Positions 22,744 to 34,222 of a stretch of DNA of 64,000 nucleotides are shown here, one piece after another. Positions within the stretch are counted from its first letter, which is position 1; each line of letters opens with the position of its first letter. The stretch spans positions 186,001 to 250,000 of the forward strand of contig JAACJM010000050.1 of NCBI GenBank assembly GCA_013368315.1. Direction: 5' to 3'. Made by a program: the position numbers and the translations under genes. The notes under the pieces are model-generated. The model searched no databases, had not been told where the DNA came from, and saw nothing but the letters and a program-made list of their open reading frames with translations. This DNA comes from Tetrapyrgos nigripes (Eukaryota; Basidiomycota; Agaricomycetes; Agaricales; Campanellaceae).

Positions 22744-24289
22744 TCAGATACTGCCCTCAGCCAACTTCGCCTTGTAATACCTTACCATCTCTTCCAATCC
22801 CATCCTCACAGTCCACCTAGGCTGCCACTTGAGCGTCTCCTTCGCCCTCGTCGTATCAGCCCTCCTCTTCTGCGGGTCATCGGTCGGAATAGGCTTATAA
22901 ACAACTTCCGACCTCCTACTCCTCTTAACCCCATCCTCATCCTGAACCTTCTCAACAATCTCCCTCACAAGCTCTGCAAACTCGCCGATAGTGAATTCAT
23001 CACTGCTACCAATATTGACGGGACGAGATTCGTCAGAGTTCATGAGGCAGATGAGACCATCGATAAGGTCGTGGATGTATTGGAAGGAACGGGTTTGTTT
23101 GCCGTCACCGTAGACGGTGAGGTCTTCGCCTCGGAGGGCTTGCATGATGAAGTTTGAGACGACGCGGCCGTCGAAGGGATTCACTGAGAAATGGCGTGAG
23201 CAAAAACACAAGACTTTGAAGGGTGTACGTACTGCGTGGCCCGTAGGTGTTAAAAATACGGGCAACACGAACTTCGACGCCGTCTTGCCTCATGTAGCCG
23301 TACGTGAGGGTCTCGGCAACACGCTTACCCTCGTCATAGCAAGCACGAGGACCAATAGGGTTGACATGACCCCAACTAAGAATGAAATGAGATGGTTTGT
23401 CAGAGAGAAGCAAAGGATAACTTACTAGTCTTCGTTTTGAGGGTGAACCTCGGGATCACCATAAACCTCTGTAGGATACGCCGCAGATTAAGACATATTT
23501 ATGGATATGATGGACGAAGGCAACGTACCTGACGTGGAAGTAATCAGGAAACGGGCCTTTGTACGCTTAGCGAGACCAAGCATATTCAGAGTACCCAAGA
23601 ACGAAGTCTTGACGGTCTTGACAGCATTATACTGGTAGTGTGGTGGGGACGCAGGGCACGCGAGGTGATAGATCTCTACAGCACATGTTGAGAGGTAAAA
23701 TTTCGAGATAAACTTTAGACACTCACGATCACATTCGATCATGAAAGGTTCGACAACATCATGGCGAACCATCTCAAAGTTTGGGTGGCCAACCCAGTGG
23801 CTCACAGATGTCTTGGAACCGGTGAAAAAGTTGTCCAAGACGGTGACATCGTGGCCGAGGAGCATCAGACGGTCGACCAGATGAGAGCCAACGAAGCCAG
23901 CACCACCAGTTACCAAGATTCGTTTACGATTAGAGGGAGCGAGAAGTTTTACGGGAGGAAAACGCGTGAGGGTGGTGTAGGAGATGGCATTGGTATCGGG
24001 ATGGTAAATCGATTTGGACTGGTAAGCAGCGTTATTACCATCAGCGAATTTTGCATGCTCGGCGTCTTTTGCCTTGTCACCCAGAGAACTTTCGCTGTCT
24101 GAAGTGAGGACATAGTGGGGGCGAAGATACAAAGCACGCAAAGCCTCAATGGGGACTTCGCTATCAAAACCGAAACGACTGAAGCCAATGGTGGTGATTT
24201 CCTGGCCGTGTTTGTCCAAGGTTTTGATCTAGAAAGAGTTGGATAAACCTTGCAAGAGAGAGAGAGTAACTTACACGCGATTCGGCCAT
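22744..24289 (-). CDS. UXS1: UDP-glucuronate decarboxylase (UDP-xylose synthase)
   Basis: Converts UDP-glucuronic acid to UDP-xylose with NAD+, supplying xylose for capsule or cell-wall glycans in basidiomycetes. From ATG 24289 a five-codon first exon (MAESR) is followed by the main body: Rossmann motif [58 protein letters not shown] (through an intron), [21 protein letters not shown] YxxxK at [69 protein letters not shown] and [17 protein letters not shown]. The protein is about 430 residues and lacks the N-terminal membrane anchor of animal UXS, as in fungal cytosolic forms. It is divergent from ENP1 across a 118-bp shared promoter. All key short-chain dehydrogenase motifs are present. Confidence 0.92.
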
Positions 24290-24407
24290 GATGATGGCGG
24301 TTGGAAGCAAAGATGGGCAACGATCCTTCCTGACTTTTAGAGCGGCCTCAAGTCTCCTAAAATCTAAAATTTCATATCACTTTTCCCACACATTTTTATT
24401 TCTGACC
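24290..24407. promoter_or_regulatory. Divergent promoter between UXS1 and ENP1
   Basis: Only 118 bases separate the two start codons, which point away from each other, so both genes must share this promoter. The sequence is A/T-rich toward ENP1 (ttttatttctgacc just before its ATG). No specific binding site was identified. Confidence 0.6.
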
Positions 24408-26256
24408 ATGCCTCGCGTCGCGAAGTCCTCTGGAAAATCAAGACACGACCCTCTCCTTGCCCAGCTCAACGAAGATGAGGAAGAAGCAAAATATGGTCGT
24501 CTATCTCAGCCAGGAAAGCGCAAAAGATCGAGAAAGTCTCTCGGTGAAGACGAGGAGTCTGGAGAGGTGCTTTTGCTCGTGTTATACACATTTCTTCCGC
24601 TTTCTCAAACTCGCTTCAGGTCATTTTAGACCCGAAAACTTCCAAACGCATCTTTGAATTGGCAAAAATACAACAAGATGAGATAGATGCGCTGGATGCT
24701 GAGGAAGACGAGGATGAAGAAACTGATCAGCCTCAACCGCAAGCTAGAGCCATGGAAGACAATGACGAGGAGGAGGAGGATGACTACGACGCTGAAATGG
24801 AAGATCAGGAAGAAGTGGAGGAGATTTTTGTGAATTTTATGAATATCTTCAACGTGTCGATGTATTGACGATACTGTTAGGAAATAGATGCCGGGGACAT
24901 GGAGACATTAGACGCACTACTCCCGCACAATGCTGGTGAACGAAAAACACTTGCGGATATCATTTTCGCCAAACTTGAAAGCGCAGAATCCCAGGCACCA
25001 CAGGCTTCACCAAATGCTGCGACAATACAAAAAGTTCAGCAAGGTTTGCTCATCTCTTCCCCTTTCGTCGACTTGAGCATAATCATTTTGTTCGACAGAC
25101 CGATCAAAACCAAATCCAGCTCTAGGATTAGACCCAAGAGTAGTGGAGACGTATACCAAGTACGTCCTGAAACCTTGTTCCAGGCTCTTGTGCTCACTCG
25201 TTTATCTTCTTTAAGAGCGGGTCAATGGCTTACGAAGTACAAATCCGGCCCTCTCCCCAAAGTCATCAAAGTTATACCTACCCTCCCCGCCTGGGCACGT
25301 ATTCTCGCTCTCACTGAGCCAGAGAACTGGTCCCCTCATGCCTGTCGAGCCGCTACCAAATCCTTCATCTCCACGATGAAACCACCACAAGCTCAACTCT
25401 TCCTCAGCGTTGTCCTACTTGATGCCGTTCGGGAGGACATACAACAAAACAAAAAATTGAATGTACAATATTATGAGGCACTGAAACGTGCTCTGTATAA
25501 ACCAGGAGCGTTTTTCAAGGGCATTATTTTCCCTATGCTCGACGTACGTGCTCTGTTCCTTCTCGTTGCCTTTTTCTCTGAGTGTTGTTCAGCAAGGGTG
25601 TACCTTGAAAGAAGCCGCTATCATCGCCTCTATACTCGCGCGGGTCAAAATACCGGTTCTACATGCGTCCGCTGCATTACTACGAATTGCTGAGATGGAC
25701 TACTCAGGTGAGTATTTCTTCTGCCTCGCTTTGCTACCTCAGAGGAACTTATTTTTATTTTTTCATCAACTCAGGTCCAAACTCCCTATTCATCCGCGTC
25801 CTCGTCGACAAAAAGTTCTCACTTCCCTACAAAGTCGTCGATGCACTCGTATTCCACTTTATAAGGCTATCGAACACGTACAAAGCGAAAAGTCGGGCAG
25901 ATTCCGAAAAGTTGCCTGTTCTTTGGCATCAGAGTTTATTGGTCTTTGCTCAGAGGTATGTTTGCCCACCGTGTTTGGTCTGTCTCTTTGCCAATGTTTC
26001 GTTCCTACTCTCGCTTCCATACCCTTTTCCTTCATCATATCTTCCTCCTTATTCTTCGTTATATCACCGAAACTAAACCCAACACGCAATTTCCAGATAC
26101 GCCTCCGACTTGACTCCCGATCAAAAAGACGCTCTGCTAGACGTCATACGAGCCACCCCCCATCCTCAAATAGGCCCCGAAATCCGAAGAGAACTGGTCA
26201 ACTCAGTGGTCAGAGGTGCAGCGAGGGATCAGGTTCAAGATGTAGAAATGTCCTAA
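24408..26256 (+). CDS. ENP1: Bystin, 40S ribosome assembly factor
   Basis: ENP1/bystin binds pre-40S particles in nucleolus and cytoplasm and is essential for 18S rRNA maturation. The ATG at 24408 gives [20 protein letters not shown]; a long acidic stretch follows ([20 protein letters not shown]), then [13 protein letters not shown]. The conserved domain reads [142 protein letters not shown] and [19 protein letters not shown], ending in VEMS with TAA at 26254-26256. Six or so introns are needed; two fall inside conserved helices (TYTK/AGQW and FPML/QGCT). Length about 480 residues fits the family. The protein is complete. Confidence 0.92.
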
Positions 26257-26643
26257 CTCGGTTTCGCTTGAGCTTAATATATTTTTTTCTTCATAACTTT
26301 AAACTTGATCCGCGTCCAGGTCGTCTTTGCTTGGCCCGTTGGTAACTTGTTGGTAACGCCGGTCAAATGGAACTAGACTCTCCCTCAGATGACCATGGAA
26401 CTCATATCGATCACTCCGAAGCTCATCCGTCCTTTCTCTCTTCGTCAATCATGATTACTCTTTTCAGGTACCGGGACTCAATGTCTTGTGTTTTTCTTAC
26501 TTGTGACCCATTTGCACACAAGGGTATCACCAGAAGAGAACCGGTGCTACCCAGCTTATACGAACCCAAAGTTATTTAAGGCACTGACCTGCTTTCCAGC
26601 CGATCTACTCACTTTACTGATTGTGTGTCAAGGTAGACTCACG
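26257..26643. other. Intergenic region between ENP1 and the GH79 gene
   Basis: 387 bases without a supportable gene. A small open frame in the plus strand does not resemble a protein family. This is both the ENP1 terminator region and the GH79 promoter. Confidence 0.4.
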
Positions 26644-28608
26644 ATGACCAAACCCTGGAAACCCTCCAACCCAGTCCTATTCCCCATTGTTCTACTAGCT
26701 CTCTCTTCGCTTGTCCAATCAATCACAGTACCCTCTTCGTCGCCATCAAATGCAGCCAACATCGATAAATCTCTCGTTGCAGTATCGCTCGAGTTTTTTC
26801 GCGTTTCCTCAGTATACAACTCTTGCATCTACATCGACATGTCTGAGCAATATGGCTAATTTACGTGGTGCGCCAGTTGCTGTGAGGATTGGTGGGACTA
26901 CTCAGTGAGTCTCTTAGCCTTCCTTCTGTTTTTCAAATCATCACTCACAAGCTTTGTCATCGTTTGTCCTCCCAGAGATCGCGCAACATACGATCCAAAC
27001 CTCTCTTCAGCTGTGCAATACACGGTAGCCAGTCCCGCGGATGCTCCCACTTCTCTGACTTTTGGGCCTTCGTTCTTCACCCTCGCAGCGGGATTACCTG
27101 GGGATGTTACTGTTGGACTCAATAGACGATTGAATAACCAGGCAAATACTCGGAGTGCTGCTATTCAGGCCAAGAATACCATCCCTAGTTCGAAATTATT
27201 TGCGATTGAGTTGGGGAATGAACCGGAGTGTGAGTAACTTCTTGGATGTTTCTTGAGCACGTGATGCCGACATTTTAGCCATGCAGTCTATACTTCCAGT
27301 GATCCTATTGCAGGTGGTAAAGCATGGAATCAGAGCGCCGATGCAGCGAGCGAGCAGTCTTGGTTTAACGCTGTTTCTACCTCTGTGAGCCTTTTCTCCC
27401 AGTGCTTTGTCGATGCATCTCATTTTCATTGGGCCTTCTAATGTGAATTAGGTTGGAAATATCTTCCAAGGCGGAGTCTTTCTATCATGGGACACCTCGC
27501 CTCTCATATCTGCTCTGGGATCCGCCATAAGCCATGTTCACAGTATCTCCCGACATTCATATCCTCAATCTGCCTGTGGCGGTGCTAGTACAAATCTACA
27601 ATCTCTCATGAGTCATTCGTGTGTTATGACCTTCCTTCTGCTTGTCTTGCCTCTCCTCTCAACGCTTGTAATAACAGAGGCATCGTATTATACACTAGTC
27701 AGTACAAATCAGGAGCCACGACAGTGCATAACGCCGGTCTCAGGTATTTCTTGGGGGAGACTAACTCTGGTAAGGCTGCATACTATCCGCCATTCATCCT
27801 CTGGACCGATTATTGTTCTTCTTACCAAACGTAACACAGCGACTTGCGGCGGCGGCGGAATCAGTCCTACGTTTGGCGCTGCATTATGGATCGTAGATTA
27901 CGTGCTTCAAGGCGCCCTCAACGGCGTCGAAAGGCTCTACTTCCACCAAGGAACGATTGGTAATTGTGTGAGTGACATTTTTCATTCTCTCTGCTTTGAG
28001 ACAAACGGTGACAATTTCTTGGCATCGAAATAGCAATACTGCTGGTGGGGAAGGTGAGACTCTTCAAACTTCTAGGTCAAACTGGTCCACCAATACCGTT
28101 TTTCAAAAAAGATTTACAACGGGGGCCCCAATGTACGGGGTTATATTCCTGAACGAATTTCTCGGGGCAGATGGAGCGAGGTTGGCCATGCTGGACAATG
28201 GGACCGGGGCAGTAGCTTCATACGTTGTATACAACTCTGCTAACGCACCCGTCCGTTTGTTGGTGTACAACTCGAATTATTATGATGGGACAGGGACGAG
28301 GTCAAGCACGTCTGTCTCTTTTACGGGTGGAGGAATACCTTCTAGTGGCACCAAGACTGCAAAGAGGCTCACTGCTCCGAACGCTACATCTCGAGTTGAC
28401 ATGGGTGGAACAGTTACTATTGGTGGAGGAGGAACAGTGAGTGCTCCTGATAATGCGCTAAAGATGGTGTTTAACATGCAATTTTCACGTCTAGTTCGAC
28501 GGTAACTGTAATGCTATTGGGAATCAGGTCAAGGAGAACGTTGCGGTAAATGGAGGATCATTGACAGTGACTGTGAGTGCCTCTGAAGCACTGATATTGT
28601 ATTTGTAA
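26644..28608 (+). CDS. Secreted GH79-family glycosidase (beta-glucuronidase-like)
   Basis: GH79 enzymes release glucuronic acid from plant or fungal proteoglycans; basidiomycete members are secreted. The ATG at 26644 opens an N-terminal signal peptide with hydrophobic core (PVLFPIVLLALSSLVQS). The body includes ANLRGAPVAVRIGGTTQ, then the acid/base motif FAIELGNEPE, and later YFLGETNSATCGG, which holds the likely nucleophile Glu, followed by PTFGAALWIVDYVLQGALNG and VERLYFHQGTIG. The C-terminal beta-sandwich domain reads RLLVYNSNYYDGTG and ends SASEALILYL. About nine short introns are needed, some splitting motifs (LGNEPE/FYTSS and QYCWWGR). The length is about 490 residues. The gene looks intact. 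Convergent with NOP9, the stops being 46 bases apart. Exact substrate specificity within GH79 is not determined. Confidence 0.85.
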
Positions 28609-28654
28609 ATGCTACACAACACTTCACCCTGTATATTTATAACCCAAACAAAGA

Positions 28655-31578
28655 TCAGTGTTTCTTCTTTTTGGCCGAGCCTTTTTTGGCCCCGTGCTTT
28701 GGAACAGAACGGATGGCATTGAACACATCTCGCAATCCCGGATCCCTATCCATTGACACTTCGTCGGATTTTACTGCAGTAGAGGATGTCAACGAGGAGG
28801 CCTTTGTCTTCTTGGCAGGTAAACTGTCAAAGACTTCATCAATCTCGTCTTTGTGCGCTTTCTCCCGCTTCCGCTTTTTCGTTGATCCTACTGAACGATC
28901 CGGAGGCTCCTCGGTAGGAGTAGCAACAGTTTGTGCAGTCATAACATTGGAGTTAGGAGCCTGGCTTAGGCTCTTTTTGCTGGACTGAAGGTTCTTCCAC
29001 TCTTCTGGTCGACGCAGTAGGAGATACAGGTTCAGATTACGACTGAAAAATTTGCCGTAATAGGAGCCAGCTAGAGCTTGTTCATAAGGAATGAGGGATT
29101 GACCAATCTTCTCCTACAAAACAGCGCCCATAAGTGAAAAGAAGGGAGATGAACGCATCAGATGAATACCTTGAGGTAGGTGTCTGCACAACCAAATATC
29201 CGATCACAGATACGACTTCCTATGCGGTCATCTGCTAAAAGATGAAAACTCCCAATAAAAGACATGCTAAAAGTTCGTTTAGACTTCGCCGTTACTGTTG
29301 GAGAATCGAGCAATGCGTCGATTACTCGGGATGCAGTTGGGTCGTGTGCGATTGCTATTCGTTCATTGATGTCCAGGGAAACAAGGCTGAACGTGGTGGA
29401 CGCTGATATGAGTTAAGAATGACGTGGGATAACCACCTGCATACCTTTCAACCACAGCTTGATTGTGTGCCTCTGGAAGTTTGAGTAGGCTTTGCAGTAA
29501 GAGTGAACCCTGGACATTGGGCCGATCTCCATCCTTCCTATCATCCCGTTTTTGGTGTTTCTCACTCGTAGGATCGCCGTTTTTCGAGTTGTATGCCTTT
29601 ACAAAAAGAATCAATAAAGTGCATGCAGACTATAATAGTACCTTACTTGAAGAGTTTGCAGACGCAACACGCACGGCACCAGTAATTTTCGGTCTTCCTG
29701 CGTTTCAAGACAGAAAGCAATAAAGATCGCCTGTAAATGGGATATAAATTGATCGCAGACCACTCGCTTCATAATGAAAACTACTTGCCTTCATTGCCTT
29801 GTCTTCCAGAGAGTGAAGAGACGCAGAACGATCCACAATTGCTCGCAGTACACCAGACCTGTTTGAGGCTGGAAAGTTCGTTGTGAGTCACCGCTCCAGC
29901 CCATAAAACCGATTAATGACACACTGATAATCTTCTCCCATGAATCCTTCAATTCTTCACATGCATCTTCAAGCTGCACAGCACTTGCACGTTCCAGAGC
30001 TTTGGCAACCACGAAATTCGCCACAGGATGAGCACCAAGTCGGGCAAGCCTGCCTTTCATATACGCGTTCCAGATAAGGGAGAAAGCTTTGTCGGATGAT
30101 CGTGTAACTATAATCTCGAGGAGATGAGAGGAGGTAGGGTCTCGGAACAATGTGCCCAGATAGTCCGAAGGAACGATTTCCTCAGCGCCCTCGTCTAGAA
30201 TTAGAGCAGTCAGTCGATGAACATCGTTGTCGGGGAAGAAAGGCGCACTAGCTGCAGATATGGCACCCATTGTAATTCTATCCATCAGCGACTTGGGTTC
30301 GTCAGCCATGCCTTGCGTAGACTCTACTGCAAGGAGGATCTAGTCAACTGCGTTTAACAGAAAGGTCATTTCACAAAGCGGATGACTCACAATCAAGCAT
30401 GGACTAGCAACTTTGTCGGCTGCTAGAGCTCTGATCTCGTTGTCACCAAGTTCTTTCCTCAGAGTATCCACGAAAGCGCGTGCTTGGTTCTGAAACTCTG
30501 GTAGTGTCTTGCGAATTTGCCCTTCTTTCTCTTTGCCCTTGCCTTTGGCGTCAAAGACGGATTTGAGTTGACCTTGCTTCGCTTTCCACGCTGAGCTCTT
30601 TTTTGAACGCATACTGGCTGGTGAAGAATTATTGGCGGTCGATGAAGCAGTCGGGCACAGCAGCGCAAGAAGCGCCCGTATAACATGAGATGCAAATGGG
30701 TCCATAATCAGGGAGCTTAGAGAAGGAAGCAGTTCCTGCAATTGAAACGACGTATAAGTGATAGTCTGAAGAGAAATGGCACGACGGAAGACCAACTTCA
30801 CATATATCGAGAATCAGTTGAGTCATCGTTCGTAGTTCGCCCTTATCAGAGTCGTCTGGGATAGAAGGAAATATGCCCATGACCTTTACAGATTCCGTCA
30901 GAATGGGTTTATGTTTGGAGGGCTCTTGAGTACGCACTTCGCGGGATATTGTCTCGGCAGCTACAGTTATCATTGTTTGACACACATGCGAAGCAAACCG
31001 ATGTTTGACAAGGACATCATATCTTTAAGGATAGAGTGTTAGAATAAAGGTCAAGGCTAATCCAAGAAGCACTCACGAGCCACACATACTGTCCATAAAC
31101 ACCCTTCTCACAAAATCATCCATGGAATAGGCCATACGTTCAAGAACCATTGAGCAGTCCATATCAGTTGCTAGCTGTTTTTCTTTGCCAGTCATTTCCG
31201 TCAAGGCAGCCATGAAGAACATTCTCTTCTCTGGATATCAGAATCGTCATTTGCACCACATAGATAGTTTCGAGGTCATGACTTCGTACCAGCATTTGGG
31301 TCACTATTTTCATCGACCACTAACCTCTCCTCCTCACCTTCCTGCCAGTCACAAATTTGAGTGTCAACAGTTCGGAAGTAGGCCTTCACGTCCGTATCCA
31401 CGTATCCAAAAGGCGCTTCTAGATTGTAGTCGTCTTGAGAAGGCGCTGAAATGATCCAGGAAGGTCCAACTTCCGGCTGAACTTCAGTATTCGGTTCTTC
31501 TGCTTCAAATTGAGGCTCTTCGAAACTGTCGGCTTTCTTCTTGTTTTTCTTTCCGCGTTTACGATGTTCTCGGGGCAT
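28655..31578 (-). CDS. NOP9: Nucleolar Pumilio-type RNA-binding protein Nop9
   Basis: Nop9 contains Pumilio-like repeats, binds the 20S pre-rRNA and is needed for 40S subunit maturation. The ATG at 31578 gives [20 protein letters not shown], a basic nucleolar-type N-terminus. Pumilio-like segments follow: [93 protein letters not shown] and [37 protein letters not shown]. The C-terminus is basic and disordered, ending SAKKKKH. Many short introns separate these repeats. The length is about 700 residues, against 666 in yeast Nop9. The neighbouring ENP1 and NUG1 act in the same process, but chance placement is as likely as clustering. Confidence 0.88.
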
Positions 31579-32017
31579 TGGGAATGAGATTTAGATGGCA
31601 GTGAAGTGGACGAGACGAACAGAAAATTTCGCTACGACCGGATTTGGAAGGTGCAACTCACGTATTTCACTAGAACTTACATGTATGAAGGTATGTATTC
31701 CCTTCTTGACTACAAGCACAATAGTATTGGCAGTAAATATAGATAGTCCTGAACGAAAGGTCTAACGCGTCACACATTTTCACTTCAGACTGAGTGTAGA
31801 ATATTTTACGGTATAGTATGGGAATGAGACTTCAATATTTCAATGAGTAGCAGAATATGGATATGCTCCTAGTACCGTGATTGTATGTATGAGTGCTTAT
31901 GAGTCCGAGTCCGAGTCCGTGGAGTACTACAATGAGGTCCAAATGTGTGAGAACGAACGTGAAGATAAGAATGAAGATAGACCAACGACCGACAAGCTGA
32001 GCACGACTGCATCGCCG
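31579..32017. other. Intergenic region
   Basis: About 440 bases between the NOP9 start and the F-box-like gene stop. It holds a short gagtcc hexamer run (31899-31920) and no gene. Confidence 0.4.
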
Positions 32018-33397
32018 TTAGCAATGCGTCCTATGGCCACAAGAGAGCTTCAAGTTTCTAAACACCTTCCTCGCAGCGTGCTTTGTTCTAGTCCAGGATT
32101 GCAAAGTAGACTTGGTGCATGTTGTACTGCTTCTTCCGTCGTCAACGCTTGGACTAAGCTCTGGCTGGAACGGAGGCATTACGATTGCTTCGTCAGAGCT
32201 GGACATGCTGGAGTGATCTGAGCCGTCGTATCTGAGACTACTGATCCTCCAACGACGCGGATCGCTGAGCTCGTCCGAAGAGGAGGAAGCCGAGCGGCTA
32301 GCAATGGAAGAGAAAGAAGCTTTCTTGGAGTGAGCATTTGACCTGGAAGACACCAAAGACTAGGTCAGGACGAAAGAAATGAAAGTGTTTGCGACCGCAT
32401 ATACTCACCCAGACTTGTCAGTAACAACCTTCCCGTAAATCTTGGTAAATTTCGCCAACAACTTCTCCGCAGACATATCGACTTTCCTTTTACTTCTCAA
32501 CGCAGCCGGCATGTCCCAAACAACGGGTGACGCGGGAGATCCCACTACTTCCAGAACCTGTGTCTTCCACTCGTCATTCGTTGATCCCGTGAACGATTTT
32601 TGATCTTCGAGGCTAACTTGATCCCAAAACGATTTCGAATCTGTCCTGGAGAACTCCTCGATATCCGCGAGATCCATGTCGGATTCATAGGTGCGAAGGT
32701 TAGGACACAATTTCAGCATGCGGCACACAGATGCGAGAGGAAGGCCATAAACTCGGAGGTGACGAACGCCGGAAAACAGAGGAATGATGAGTATATCCCG
32801 CATGGCATCTTCATACTGGAGAAAGGGAGAAGCCTTGTACGTGAAGAAGAACTCGAGAGTCGTGACGGAGGAAGGAAAGGGGACATTGGTAGTCCAGATG
32901 GAGAAAATTTTCTCGCGCTTGAAAGGGAATATGGCGGAAATATCTGATCGGTCGACGATGTCGAACGAGAATCGATGAAGGTGCGGTAAATGACATTGTT
33001 TGCCTCCAACATTGGCGTCACGTTGTAGGAACTCGACTACATCAGACACCGCCGAAGCCATCGCTCCACTAGCGAGATCCTTTCTGAACGTGATAGAGCG
33101 ACAGTGGAGGTCGTGCACCCTATTGCCGTACTTGTTGTACATGAGCGATTGACCACTGAGGATCTGGAGGAGGTAGGAAGCATAGCGGGCGCGTAAAATG
33201 TACACGTCTTGAGCAGAAACTTGCATGTAAAGCAATATCCACGTTGTGTTGACGAGCATAGAGTTGCACATGAAAGAGATGCGCTCATCAGGGGAAAGCG
33301 GCAGAGACCAGTACTCTTGGACAATTTTCTCGAGTATTTCATTGGGGAACGGCGAGTTACTTTGGAGGCCTGATTGAGGAAGTGATTGAATAGACAT
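32018..33397 (-). CDS. F-box-like domain protein (437 aa)
   Basis: F-box proteins select substrates for SCF ubiquitin ligases; agaricomycetes carry hundreds. Two exons, 33397-32409 and 32342-32018, join in frame (989 and 325 bases) to give 437 residues. The N-terminal F-box-like helix reads PFPNEILEKIVQEYW and NSMLVNTTWILLYMQ. The middle is LRR-like with alternating hydrophobics (FSGVRHLRVYGLPLASVCRM, LCPNLRTYESDMDL). The C-terminal exon is Ser-rich and basic. The ATG at 33397 is the first in frame. The same cluster holds further F-box genes. Substrate unknown. The F-box match is weaker than in the two genes downstream. Confidence 0.7.
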
Positions 33398-34222
33398 GGT
33401 CGGATAACGAAGAGCACGCTCTTGAGCTTTTGAGAGAAATTTCAGTCAGTATCCCCATTTCAAGGGCTCAGTATAGATGTTGATATCTCACCAAGAAAGG
33501 GTAAAAAGACAGTCAAAATCTGTTTATGTAGTCTGGAAAGAAGAAGAGAAACGCGAGAACCGGCACGCGGGAAAGAAGATAGCGATGTGGTGGTAAGGTG
33601 GAAAGACGCGTAGAACAAGCGTTACGGTTGATGTTTTTGTAGCCAACTGCGATTACATCATAAGTATGCAAGAGTCTGAAGCACTGTAGTATACATGTGT
33701 GATATAGCCAATGATGATTGCAAAGGGGATTGAAAGTTCGTTTCGGGGAGTTTGGGGTTTTCTGACCTCTTCCTCGAAGATAGCCTGGGGACCAATCGCT
33801 CAGTTCAGGTTGGTATCCAGGCTACCTCGAAGAAAGAGATTTCTTAATCTAGAAATCGATTTCTGGATCTATTTCCTCCGTCAAGATGTGAAGACCTCGA
33901 AGACGAGTCCGAGACGAGTCAGATACTTTAACTTACTTTGACCCTAGTCTGAGAGTAATGTCGTTGCTCCATGGTCGCGTTTAAGTACTCTCAGACTGGA
34001 TTCCGGGCTAGTGGGAGGCTGCTGGTAGAGAGAATTTAAAGTAGGAGAAAGTAGAGTACTAGCTAGGACGTGTCGGTCTGGAAAGACTTGGCAACAACCG
34101 CTCGAAAATAATTTTACCAAGTACATACAGGCCAGACCAATTACTGCTACTACGTACAAGTTCTCCATAATTATCGATGACATCTTGTCCACTCTAGCGT
34201 ACAAAGGATAATAAGAGTCCAG
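33398..34222. other. Intergenic region with a short hairpin repeat
   Basis: 825 bases, mostly unremarkable. A hairpin sequence at 33781-33824 resembles one at 51307-51373 (listed separately). No gene is visible. Confidence 0.45.
33781..33824. repeat. Short hairpin repeat, copy 1
   Basis: Begins tagcctggggaccaatcgct and ends atccaggcta; the ends are inverted copies of each other and flanked by the dinucleotide ta, as in Tc1/mariner-like MITEs. Copy 2 at 51307-51373 shares the outer 25 bases. Two copies in one window suggest a dispersed family. Confidence 0.6.

Noticed and set aside
31899..31920. gagtcc hexamer triplet
   Set aside because: Only three units; too short to report as a microsatellite of interest.
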